64,000 nucleotides of DNA from Lasiodiplodia sp. COLG20 (taxonomy: Eukaryota; Ascomycota; Dothideomycetes; Botryosphaeriales; Botryosphaeriaceae). Every line of letters starts with the position of its first letter. Within the stretch, counting starts at the first letter, position 1. Made by a program: the position numbers and the translations under genes. The stretch lies in assembly GCA_009801085.1 (NCBI GenBank), contig VNWV01000007.1, positions 1,116,001 through 1,180,000 of the forward strand, written 5' to 3'. Positions 43,952-54,236 of the stretch are shown here, piece by piece. A model generated the notes under the pieces. The model saw nothing but the letters and a program-made list of their open reading frames with translations, searched no databases and had not been told where the DNA came from.

Positions 43952-44822
43952 ATGTCTCTCCTCGAGTTCACGCGTTTTATGAACGATGCCGCCGCATTGG
44001 AGAAAACTTTGCGGCTTCTGCAAGGCTTCGCCCAATTGAGCATCAGCATTTTCGCCTCGGTCCAGACCGAGGAAGCTGCTCAAGTAGTCGATATCAGCGG
44101 CGCCCTCCGCAAGAACTTTGCTCTAGGCCGCCGCTACTTTCGCATCTTCAAGTGGATCGACTGTGCCCTCATTGCATCTGATGCACTGCGCAATAATGAG
44201 GCGCTGGTTGATAGCGAGCGTGAGGGTGTGCTTTCCTTGCTAAACATCGCCAAGTGGTCATACTTGGGAATGTTTCTGCTCACCGAGTCCGTTACTATAG
44301 TAAGTTTGTATTGATATTCCAGACTACAGCTTTGACTGACTTGCTCAGGTCGATGCTTTGGGCGTGAAGAAGTCTTCATGGGCTCCCTTATTCTTTGTCG
44401 AGTCAATGCGTTTCTGGTTCTACTCCATCGCATGCTCCATCATTCTCACCTGTTATGACCTCTACACCACTCGAAACAAGATCATTCGCCTTCAGGCAGA
44501 GCTTGGTGCCGCGAAAGTCACAGCAAAGAATGATGCCTCCGCCGGCACAAAAGGAGGTGCTAAAACCAAAGAGCAAGCAAAGGAGAAGCCTGCGCCCCAA
44601 CCAAAGAAGACTCCTGTGCAAGAGAAGGAACATGCTCTCGAAAAGGCTAAGAAGACGCAGCACACACTGCTGCGTCAACTTGTAGGCGCATCTTGTGATC
44701 TCCTGACCCCTGGAGCTGTGGTTGATTATACGCCTGTCTCTCCAGCTGTGGTAGCTATCACGAGCATCGCTAGCTCTCTTATCTCTCAACAAGATATTTG
44801 GAGGAAGGTCAATACCAAGTAA
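43952..44822 (+). CDS. Pex11-family peroxisome division protein
   Basis: Two exons, 43952-44299 and 44349-44822, 273 residues. The N-terminus MSLLEFTRFMNDAAALEKTL begins an amphipathic helix of the kind that tubulates membranes in Pex11. Then ALRKNFALGRRYFRIFKWID matches the conserved Pex11 block, and two hydrophobic segments (SYLGMFLLTESVTI and FYSIACSIILTCYDLY) flank the intron region. A Lys/Ala/Pro-rich insert (residues ~170-210) and a C-terminal amphipathic helix follow. In the family these proteins elongate and divide peroxisomes. Fungi carry several paralogues; which one this is (Pex11, Pex11B or Pex11C) cannot be decided, so no symbol is given. Confidence 0.85.
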
Positions 44823-45101
44823 CCATAAAACAAAAAGAAAAGAAGAGAAGAGAGCACTGTACAGAAAGTAAAGAGAAACAAGATCTTGAGCAATAACTAT
44901 AGAATGTCAAATAGGAGAACAGTAGAACTTACCAACAAACGCGAAACTCTAGACAAGTCTCTAAATGACTCGATTCTTAACAACAGAGACATTTCACATA
45001 TCGTACTGGTCCTACCACAGACACTACCGCAACTCTCACAAAGTCTGCAGAAAAGGAGAAAGATCTAACCTTCGCTGCTCCATCCTTCACATTCTGTCTG
45101 A

Positions 45102-46061
45102 CTATGCCACGCTGACAGCAATGCCAATCCGACCGTATTGCCACTCAGTATTCGGCAAACTGCACCTTGTCTCAGACAAAGGTAAACCATCACCAGTACT
45201 AACCGCTCGGTCCTCATCACCCGTCGAAGAAGAAGCAGTAGATCCTTCTCCGGCACTAGTACCATCATCCTCGTTGCATGACGGGCAAGGTGGTGGCTTC
45301 AACTCTGGCGTAGCGGGTATAACGACAATGCTGGGCGGCACTTCATCCGCAAACCGCACCACCTTTGGTTTCTTCCTCTCCTGCGTACCGCGTCTACGAC
45401 CGCCAGACGCCGCAGTAGTGAGTATAGGGGTTAAACCCGGGACTTTGGACGTCCACACTGAAAAGGATTGCGGCAGACAGGAGGAGAAGATGATGGATGA
45501 GGACGAGGGGGAGGAGGAGGATGACGACGAAGACGACGACGACAACGACGACGACGACAACGACGACGACGAGTACAAGGATGGCGACGAAGACATCATC
45601 GTCGCCAAAGAAGGCGCAGGAGAAAGCGAAGGCAGACGGGGCGGAGGAGAAGGATCATACGCCACGCGGCCCATTGCCCTTAGTCGACGCTCCCACGGCC
45701 GCACCGGCCTAGGCGCTGGCAGCGGCACGGCTAACTCCGGTGAGAGAAGAATCGGCTTCTGGTGACCACCAGCTTTTCTTTCCTCTTCCCAAATCACGCC
45801 CTCCTGCTGCTGCTGCTGCTGCTGTTGACTATGATCCCGGTCCCGATCCCCTCTCCCAGTACCCGAAAGATCCTCCAAGCCAATTAGCTCCTCCTCGTCC
45901 CTCGGTCTATGCCGGTCTTGTGCATTGTCCTGACCCGGGCTTTGGTCTTCGTCCATGTTGCGGGACAGACGGCGGAGGCCGAAGCATAAACAGCAGAAGA
46001 AAAGGCATGCGGGGATCACAACGAGAGTGACTATGATAGCGGCTCTTTCTTCGTCGTTCAT
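45102..46061 (-). CDS. Hypothetical single-pass membrane protein, low complexity
   Basis: Single exon, 319 residues; not recognised. An N-terminal hydrophobic helix (AAIIVTLVVIPACLFFCCLCFGL) is followed by RRLSR, predicting a type III or tail-in topology with palmitoylatable cysteines at the cytosolic edge. A Gln8 tract, an acidic segment, a long Ser-only region (about residues 155-195, encoded by GAC/GAG-like triplets on the plus strand) and a conserved-looking patch KVVRFADEVPPSIVVIPATP follow. Such VRFADE patches recur in fungal phosphoproteins. Probably a real gene, but composition makes this less certain. Confidence 0.5.
   Translation of the reverse strand: MNDEERAAIIVTLVVIPACLFFCCLCFGLRRLSRNMDEDQSPGQDNAQDRHRPRDEEELIGLEDLSGTGRGDRDRDHSQQQQQQQQEGVIWEEERKAGGHQKPILLSPELAVPLPAPRPVRPWERRLRAMGRVAYDPSPPPRLPSLSPAPSLATMMSSSPSLYSSSSLSSSSLSSSSSSSSSSSPSSSSIIFSSCLPQSFSVWTSKVPGLTPILTTAASGGRRRGTQERKKPKVVRFADEVPPSIVVIPATPELKPPPCPSCNEDDGTSAGEGSTASSSTGDEDRAVSTGDGLPLSETRCSLPNTEWQYGRIGIAVSVA
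45480..45575. repeat. Purine-rich GAG/GAC triplet tract
   Basis: Imperfect GAG, GAT and GAC triplets with AAC interruptions, coding for poly-Ser on the minus strand. Read on the plus strand it would be poly-Asp/Glu, an example of a misleading antisense frame. Confidence 0.75.
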
Positions 46062-47138
46062 ATCGGCAACCGAATTGTGTTGGCTTTAGTTACCTGGTTG
46101 TTATAAGGCAAGTGGCTGAGGAGCTTTTGGTCGTTAGGAAGAGCGTAGAAATTTGAAGTTATAAGAGCAGCGGTGCCGTGGCGATAGAACTGTCTTGAGA
46201 GAATCCAAAAATGATGTATGTGCACCCGAAACGAAATTTTCAAGCTTCTGGTAGCTTATGGTGCGTTGAATGTGAGGTTCAGGTTCGGTTTATCGGTGAA
46301 AGAGGGCGGTTTCTTGTTGACGGTTTTATGGCCATGATGCATAGATTTATTGGTAGGAGGTCGGCGACTTACTGTGTAAAACAAGTAGTCGTATGAACAG
46401 CGCCATCCTTTGTTCATAGTCAGCAGTCTCTTTTGCATGGCATCTTTAGAAGACGTTGCTTTCTTTCTTTTCTGCTATTCCTTAAAGGTAGGACTGGAGC
46501 ACATCGCGGTCAGCGCTGAGATCTACTGCGTAAATACGACAACAAAATGACCGAGCGACACTTCACAAACAGCCTTAGCCACGCACTTCTTAAGACTCAA
46601 AAGAATATCGAATGGGCTGAGCGTCCTCAAAGCAGCTTCACCAACCTCTTCAAGCTTCATGTATGCACAAAACAGCGGCCAGGATCCGCCCTACCACACG
46701 AATGGGCTAGCCATCAAACAAGTCTCTATCGTCAGTCAAGTTTCTTCATTCTAAACGTACATTTTAATCATCAGTCTTTCGCGACCTTAAAAATGAAGTT
46801 ATACCCTGCTTCTGCGCTCCTTACGCGCCGGCATCTTTTTCCCCTCCTCCTGCATCTCTCATACCTACTAATAATACTGGCCACCACTCTCCACTTCACC
46901 CGCCCCTTTTTCGGTGATGCATAAAGGTCTTAACAAGCTATACGCCAACCCGCTCCATCCCCACGCCACCGCCCATTCATTCATCCAGCCATAATAACCA
47001 AGCCAAGCACGCATCCCCAGCCTGCCGTTCCTATTCAAACGCCCCTGTCAGAAAACCAGGTTTCAAACGCGCCATATCGCTTCGAAGCAAAATGCCCTCA
47101 GGTAAAAAAATGGAAACTCAGGTAACCCCATCTGGCAG
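46062..47138. other. Spacer between hypothetical gene and ssl1
   Basis: 1077 bp. A 125-codon plus-strand frame at 46547 lacks similarity and natural composition. No other content recognised. Confidence 0.4.
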
Positions 47139-49214
47139 TTATGCACCATTCGACGCCGACGACGCCACGCCATCCACAGCCTTGCCACCAGCCTCATCCG
47201 ACGGCACCACGCTCAAGCAGCCCGGGCAATTGTGCACGATCTCATGGCAATACACATCGCAGTCGACGCAGAAGTGGTTCCCACAGCTCTCGCACTCGTA
47301 CCGCGAGCTCTCGCTCGCGCCAGCGCCTTCCGTCGGCTTCGGTCGCTTCTCCTGCACGCCGTTCGAGTCACCATTGCGCTCGCCGTTCGCGCCGCCTTTC
47401 TTCGCCGCAGCAGCGGATTTCGACACCGACGGGACGGGCGGAAAGGGCGTGAGGCAAGATTTGCACTCGGTGCTGCCGACCTGGCGCGCGCGCTCCCATG
47501 TGACCTCGGACCAGTTCTGGAGCGGGAAAAGGTGGTGGTAGCTGCGGGCGAGGTGGGTCGAGAGGATGAGGGTGAGGCCGCACGACGGGCAGCCCGTCGG
47601 CAGGCTGCAGACCTTGGCCTGGCACTGCGAGCAGAGGTAGCCGCCACGGGTGAGGATGCCGTGGCAGGCACAGATGGTGGGCGCGGCCTCGACGACGCGC
47701 GACGGGAAGCCCATCTTCAGCAGCGAGGCCGGGTTGGCCACTTCGGCCGTCGTCTGCCGGATCACTGGCGGCGTGGTGGTCGCGAGGAGGAGGTCGCGGA
47801 AGTGCATCTGGTCCACGGCCACGCCGTAGACGTTTTCGTCGCCGCCGTTGGTCCGCGAACATATCTCTTGGCAGATTTTCAGGCGCCCGCCCATGCCGAT
47901 TATGTTGACTCGGACGTTGTTCTTGACGCAACTTGCAATCGTCTTGAAGATATCCCCGGGGTCTAGAGAGAGAAGCGCGCCTAGAACAATGATGACTTCA
48001 CGGGTCCCGTGGCTGGGGGTGTGATATAACGCTGCTCGGGCTTGCTCCAGTGCGTTTTGTAACGAGGGGCTGCCTCTGGGATCTTGATAATTTGGACTCC
48101 TGGTATCTCGCATTTTTTGTAGCGGTCCGATGTGGTCATTTGGGTTACCACTGAGCTCACTGACGCGGCTGCAGAGGCCGTCGTACATGCTCATGACGGA
48201 TAACTGACTGATCGGATTTTGTTCGAAGAACTCTCGTACGTATTCCTGAGCGTATTTCAGAACTGCAGCGTACCGGGTCGGCTTGAAGTCCTTCTCAAGC
48301 ATTGCCTCCGACTGATCGAGAACGAGTACGACATGGCGGATGATGCCACGCTGGAACGGTTTTGTATCCTGTCGGAGTCTAGAGATACGTCAGTGCTATG
48401 TCCGGAAAGGCTCATAAAATAGCAATAGCAGTTCCAAATATCATTATGTCGCCGTCCGAGACTGGAAATCCTGGATTGCGCATCCGCTGTGATCCGTCGT
48501 TGGCCCGAATCGAATTCCTGTTGACGTCGACAACCAACAGAATCCGAGTCCAATGCCCAAATCTCCCCCGAGCACCGTGCCTCATTATATGCCTTCCAGA
48601 CAAGCAATTTCTCCGTCCTCCAGGCCAGAAGGATAGGTCCATGGCATTTACAGCAGGCTCCGAACTCCTTGCCAACTAGCTCCGCACACAGTTCACTGTG
48701 TAGAGGACGTCCTTCGTTCATCGGCCTTCCAGAGAAAGTTTGGTCCTGAGAGCCCATGCGCGCATGGATGGAGAGGGTAGCGAGTCCTTCGAGCTCTTCC
48801 TAACGGAAACAACGTACAATTCTCCACACCACAGCCAATTCTGCAAGCATTCATGTATCCGAGTATCCATGGTATTTCCGTGTGCGAGTAAACCGGGGGT
48901 ATCCAGAAACTCGATCAAACCAGCGCCGGCGGTATCGTTTGCCCAATCCAACTCCAAACACGAACAGAAGAACAGACACAGCAAAAGGACCGAGTTGCAC
49001 CTTACCTCTTCCTCTTCTTGGCCTCCGGGTTATCCTCCTCGTCTGGCAGCAGCTTCCCGTCCGCGGCTTCCTTCAGCGCATGCGCGTCCGCGTGCACGCC
49101 CTGCTCCCACCGCCTGCCGCCGTTCGCGCGGTCCTTCTTCTTGCCGCCCGCTCGATTCCCGCGGGGCCCCTCGTCATCGGAGCCATAGACGTACTCGTCG
49201 CCCGAATCGGCCAT
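47139..49214 (-). CDS. ssl1: TFIIH core subunit Ssl1/p44
   Basis: Two exons, 49214-49006 and 48378-47139, 482 residues; the junction yields KKRKR-LRQDTKPFQRGIIRH, exactly the family sequence, so the 627-nt intron is real in the simplest model. Residues ~60-260 form the von Willebrand A-like domain (VVLVLDQSEAM, YAQEYVREFFEQNPISQL, ALYHTPSHGTREVIIVLGAL). Zinc-binding modules follow: CACHGILTRGGYLCSQCQAKVC and the C-terminal C4 RING-like CESCGNHFCVDCD with CPGC. In TFIIH, p44 activates the XPD/Rad3 helicase for promoter opening and nucleotide excision repair in the nucleus. The acidic N-terminus MADSGDEYVYGSDDEG is typical. The intron contains an FHA-like open frame; see findings. Confidence 0.92.
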
Positions 49215-50034
49215 GGTTGTGGCGGCAGCAGTGGTGATGGTAGTAGCCGGTGCGCTTGCTATGTTTCGCGAGGACCGTTCGCGTGGGTTGTAGGTTCGAT
49301 GGTGGTGGTGGTGGTGGTGATGAGGTCGGGGTCGACGACGCGGAAGGAGGGAACGAGGGCGAGGACGGTGGCGGCGACGGTGACGGGTGGTAGAAGGAGA
49401 AGGAAAAGGACGTCGTCGGTGGGGTCGTCGCGGCAAACATTCGAAGCTGGGGCCTAGGCGCAGGGAAAAAACGCGGTACGTATGAAGGTGAAAGCTTGAG
49501 TTGCGCGGACCCAGGTTTCTGGCAAGGCCAGTAGGACCGGTGAAGCAGGCGGCCGAATGGAGGACGGTGAACGAAAAATGAAGAATAAAACACCCTCGCA
49601 GTCTATGAGCGGCAATACGCCTCCATGCGGCGCAAACGAGCGGTGCGACAGAGCTGGGTCTGCGCAGGCGGTCGCATGAGGTCAGAGGTCCGCCTTGACT
49701 CGGCTACAGCCCGCCGCGACGCGCTGCACGTGATCCGCGCCATTTGCGTGCCTGGCGGCCTGGCGCTCCCCTAAGCACGCTGCAGGGACGGCACGGAGCT
49801 TTCTTTGTTCATGCTGTTTGCCAGCCTACCATTCATTACGTCGGGAGAAATTATCTATCAGAACCAGAAAACGATCATTGGGGGAATAAAGTCGTCCATC
49901 GGCGAATACTCATATCGCCATCCTCGTAAACACATACACGCCATGCTTTGCTTTGCTCCGCAGAATCTTACGTCCTTGCCTCTTCGCTTCCGTGACTGCA
50001 ACTCGCGCAAAAACGCACTGAACAATAAAGGAAA
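49215..50034. other. Spacer upstream of ssl1
   Basis: 820 bp, containing the ssl1 promoter with a GGT microsatellite at 49299-49319 and the 3' region of the Chs7-like gene. A GCACGTGATC site lies near 49728. No gene recognised. Confidence 0.45.
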
Positions 50035-51328
50035 TTATGTATAGGCGCCTCCGGTGTTGGGCATCGGCCAGTCATCTTCTGTGATGCTGGACCAGAAGAC
50101 CCAGACCATTGATATGGCGCAGAGCGTGAAGAATGTTTCAAAAAGGCCGCCGTTGATCTTGCCGTTCGAAGCATTGCAGAGGTGCACGCTGATCACGTAT
50201 TGGAAGATTTGTCCAAGCGCGAACAGAAGTGCCGCGCCCGCCAGATACACTAAATCATGGTCAGATACCCACAAAATGATTCGCAATACATTCGAACTTA
50301 CGCATGGGCTTCTTCTCGCCGAGGACGCGGAGAACCAGATAGGTTTCCATGACGAAAAAGATGACGATGAACACCAATGGGACCAGCTGGTAGAGAGTGT
50401 ACAAGGAATACGACTTTGCGGTAGTCAACGTATCATTCCAGTAGCCAGTCCATTCGAAGGTGGTGTCGAGAGCAATGTATCCAGTGCCGACGAAGAGAAT
50501 CGCCGACGACGTCAGGATCAGGCCTATCGAAAGGGGAGTTCCATCGTCGAGCAGCTGGAACCCGACGGCAGCGTTGAGGACCAGTATCCAAGCTGTAGCG
50601 ACTACGGCCGCAATGTGGACCGCGCTGAAACCCTATGCGTAGCGATTAGCCGAGTGTTGAGCAGAGATAAGCAGGTTTGCTGCCTTACTCTGCGGACGGC
50701 GCCGTCAAGCGGGAAGCCTCCGACGGTGAAGATTTCACAGATTGAGATGATGATGTATCCAAGAAGGAAGAGTTGCATCTCCCTACGGGGCGTTAGCACG
50801 CGGCCGATCCATCGCAATCTGCCTTAGTATACGCACCTGCGCCCGACGGCAGCCTTCTTTCGTTCCGAGCGCCATAGTAACAGTGCGCTCACCGCGATCG
50901 CGATGCCGCAGAGCAAGATGGAGCCTGTGGAGTGGTGGTTAGATTTCGTGTTGCCGAGATGCGCATGATGCAACACTGACCCAAGTTTGCGAGATGCCGG
51001 TCGTTGCTTAGCGAAATGCCTGTCAAATCGCAGCCACCTCCAAAGCCGGCGGCATTGGAGCCGCTTTTCGCAGGCGACAGGGAGAAGAGCTGTATTGCGG
51101 GCGGTTAGCGGGAGAGCGCGACGCGGTTGCGATGCAGCAGCGACTGCGGTCGCGTCGGGGGCTAGATGTGGATCGATCTTACATTGCAGACTACGCACAA
51201 GCAGGTCAGGTCAGCCAATGCGACTCTCGTTCAGCATGCGGCGCGGACGAGGCCGACTCACCTGGAATTGTAGCCGCCCTGTTGCCAGCATCGCGGCAGA
51301 AATCCTTAAAGCTCCCGTACTGGGACAT
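50035..51328 (-). CDS. Chs7-family chitin-synthase export chaperone-like protein
   Basis: Seven exons: 51328-51262, 51190-51183, 51089-50981, 50924-50837, 50782-50689, 50632-50302, 50249-50035; 303 residues with about seven transmembrane helices. Exon 2 is only 8 nt and codes for VCN; without it the frame breaks, and with it the family motif VCNLFSL is restored. Other blocks: GSILLCGIAIAVSALLLWRSER, FLLGYIIISICEIFTVGGFPLD, GEKKPMLYLAGAALLFALGQ, and the end VWVFWSSITEDDWPMPNTGG. Chs7 of yeast lets chitin synthase 3 leave the endoplasmic reticulum. This protein lies in the second, Chs7-like branch found in filamentous fungi, so whether it acts on a chitin synthase is inferred. Confidence 0.87.
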
Positions 51329-54236
51329 TCTTGCCAATGAGAGGATCTGACTGGTCGGCCGGCACTAGTCGCGTGGTGGGCGCCGGATGGCGGGTCGAGG
51401 AGTGCAGTCGACAAGCGACGGTGGAATTGCTTGCGACTCGGCCAGAGCGAGCGACGAGATGGCGAGGGTGAGGCGTTCCTCAAAAAAGGCCGGAGATGAG
51501 GAAGCGGAGCGTCTTGGGTGCAACAGCAGCGTCTGGTGGTAAACAGCCTGGCGGCCAGCACGGGATCCTGCTGCTGGACCAAGGCCTCTGCGCGTGCAGG
51601 GGTGGCTGGGCTCTAGCGCGCAGCGGGCGTCCAACGCGAGGGACCGTCGAAGCACGAGTCAACGCGACGCAGCGGTGAAGCGCCGCGAACGCGACCGAAG
51701 AATGCGGCGGTGCGAAGGCCGGGAACGGCGCGACCAGAGGGGTGCGTGAGACGAGCGTGGTGTTTGCTGCGCTGGCTGGCAGCGTCAAGGGCGTCGTATC
51801 GTGAAATGACGGCAATGCTGGAGTCGGGCGGGCGCGCTGCAGGTTATTAGATGGGAAGCTGAAACTGGCAGCGCCGGTGCTGGCCTCGAAGCGGAAAGGG
51901 AAGCTGGCTGATCACGCTGCCGTGCGAAGCACAGCCCTGTAGCCGCCGCACGGGGTTATTATGCGGCCCCGGCCACACTACCGCTGCGTGCGGCGCTTGC
52001 GTGCGCTCACTGGCAAGCCTCCTCACCCACCGTTCGCGCCTCAAGCCATTCCCGCCAGCGTTCGCAGTCGCTCTCATTGGGGCACCCTTGCAGCCGCCGC
52101 GGCGGGTCAGGCGGCTAGATAGGCTTCGAAACAAGGTGATGCAGGGAGCAGCAGCCGCGGCCCGCACGTCAAGAGCGTGGATTGCAAAGTATCGTGCATC
52201 ATGGTGTTTCTTCACCCCGCTGCCGGCGGCTTCTGGCGCAGGCCGCCACTCCAGCCAGCGACATCAGCGCCGCCGTCAGCCGTCCGAGTACGATGCGGGG
52301 GATCTCCGTCTGTTCTCAAGCGTGCCACTCTTATTTCGACCGTGCCTTGCAGCTGGGGGCAGGCTTGTCGGAGATGGCGGGCACGGCTCCACAGCGCGGT
52401 GGTTTCTCCTAGCGCCGGGTGCGCGCGAAGCCTGTGCCATCAGCACTCCCTCGATAAACGTTTGCTTCTGGTGGAAGCTTCCGCGAAGGAGCCACGGATA
52501 GCAGAAAGCCAGCTCAAGACCCGCCGCCTTCCGCAAGGCCACCAAACGGCAGACTACGGGTCATCTATAAGCCTTATGCTCCTCCGCCCGCTGTCTCTGC
52601 CCATGGCGCGCCTGCAGACTAGCGAATAGCCACCCGGGCTCTGACAAGACCCCAGTCTCATCTTGAATTTTTACGAGGAGCATATCATTCTCCAAGTTTC
52701 AGAACCTGCATATTTCGTAATGCTGTGGCTGAATCATTTGTGCAGCAATTGCGGCTTACACATAAACGCAGCCGTCGATGGTTTGCAGCCTCATTTCTGC
52801 ATGCCCCTCGTCTTTATTTTCTTAGCTCGAGCTTACCTTCATGACCTCACAACGCTCAACTTAATATTTGCGCATCAGCACTCAAGCGCATGTTCTAAAG
52901 TCGTGCACCTACCATGCATACCGCCCCCATGATCTTCGATATCTTTGGCATCCGTGGGACGCCTGTGTACAAGATCGCCGTTGCACGAGATGTCGTGGCA
53001 TCGAGCAGGGCTCAGCGCGCTATTATTGGCCCGCGATTGCAGGTCGAAGCCTCGTCGCCCAGAGCACCTTGCTGCCTTATCCCCCAGCAGCCGTGACGGA
53101 TACCTGCTCAATAGGTGCCCAAAGGTTAACAGCATCAGCCACCCCCGCTTACACAGACATGCATGCAGAACATCTTCACTCACGGACGTGCCACAGCCAG
53201 TTATCGACCCATCGACATGGCACTCTGTTACCGTATCACATGCATTCTTGCACAACGCTCGCATTAGTAGACACCAGCCCGTGGGGTGGCGATGCTCTCG
53301 TCAGCGTGGCCGCCCTGCGGAATCCTGCCAAGCGTGCCCCTCCATCGCATCCCATTTGCGCCCCGCCACGACCCCGCAAGCCAATCTACCTTATCCTCAG
53401 TACTCCACTTCCAGCAGAAGGAAACAGAAAACGATCGAACACCTTCCTCGACGTCCCACGCAAGGCGGGTCCACCGACGAAAGAGAAACAATAATCCCTC
53501 GACCCCGACTTCGGCCGAAAGGATAAAAAAGTATCGAGAAAAGTCGCGTCAGCCGGAGGCAGTGCAGATACCGGCGACACTATGGACGGGACACCAAGAT
53601 CCGACAAACATGAGGCGCCCTCACAGCCGATTCATCCTGTGCCCTCCCGTCCGGTTTCCAAAAATAGAGTTTGAGAGGAAATTGGTTTTAACCAGTATTC
53701 AGCGATCAAACTGAACAAGAACAGATACTACACTTGATCTAAGCCTTCAGGCAAAGAGAGTTGGAGAGAAAAATCTTGAGGAGTGGGAAGGGAGAGATGT
53801 TTATATAGGTCTGAGTAGAGAGAGAGGGAGACAGGGTTGTGTGGTGTACGTGAGTCAAGAGAGGCGTAGGCAGCAACGTTGCCCAGGAAAGTGTGACGCC
53901 AGAGGCTTGACTATTTCCCACCCTGGACCAATTTAGAACAAGCCATACCCCAGGAGTGAGAATTTTGTACAGTTTTGCGGCTGCCTACGCTGCTGCCTGC
54001 TAAATTCTGAATATCGCTTCTAAAACCGGCAAAGTGAAGAAGACTGCCAGGAACTCTTAGAGAGTATCGCACTTAATTGATGGGAACAAGATACAAGAAT
54101 CGAGTTTGGATGCTTGACTTCTATAAATATGCATTGACTTGGCCCAAAAGGGGGCAAATCTACAACGCTCTCTGTCATCAACATGATTAGCGACGGCTGA
54201 ACCGAAAGCACTACAGCGACCATTTCTACAAGCACA
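51329..54236. other. 2.9-kb stretch without a recognised gene
   Basis: The largest gap. GC-rich to 53.5 kb, with many overlapping open frames on both strands, none with similarity or sensible splice structure. A minus-strand TATA box at 53801-53810 with CT-rich leader, followed by a 73-codon open segment (53604-53389) that ends in a possible GTAGAT donor, suggests an unannotated transcript. The leftmost part contains the Chs7-like promoter. Confidence 0.4.
53801..53810 (-). promoter_or_regulatory. TATA box of an unidentified minus-strand transcript
   Basis: Minus-strand ACCTATATAA followed by about 60 nt of C/T-rich sequence, the layout of a highly expressed fungal promoter. No downstream protein was recognised. 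Confidence 0.35.

Noticed and set aside
46547..46924. 125-codon plus-strand frame
   Set aside because: No similarity, odd composition, no splice or promoter support.
48257..48757. Extra coding exon for ssl1 from the overlapping minus-strand frame
   Set aside because: Joining 49006 directly to 48378 gives the exact family sequence; including this frame would insert residues found in no Ssl1.
49299..49319. GGT microsatellite in the ssl1 promoter as a regulatory site
   Set aside because: A short simple repeat is sufficient explanation.
52001..53714. Several 100-190-codon frames in the large gap
   Set aside because: They overlap in multiple frames on both strands and resemble nothing known; random expectation in GC-rich DNA.
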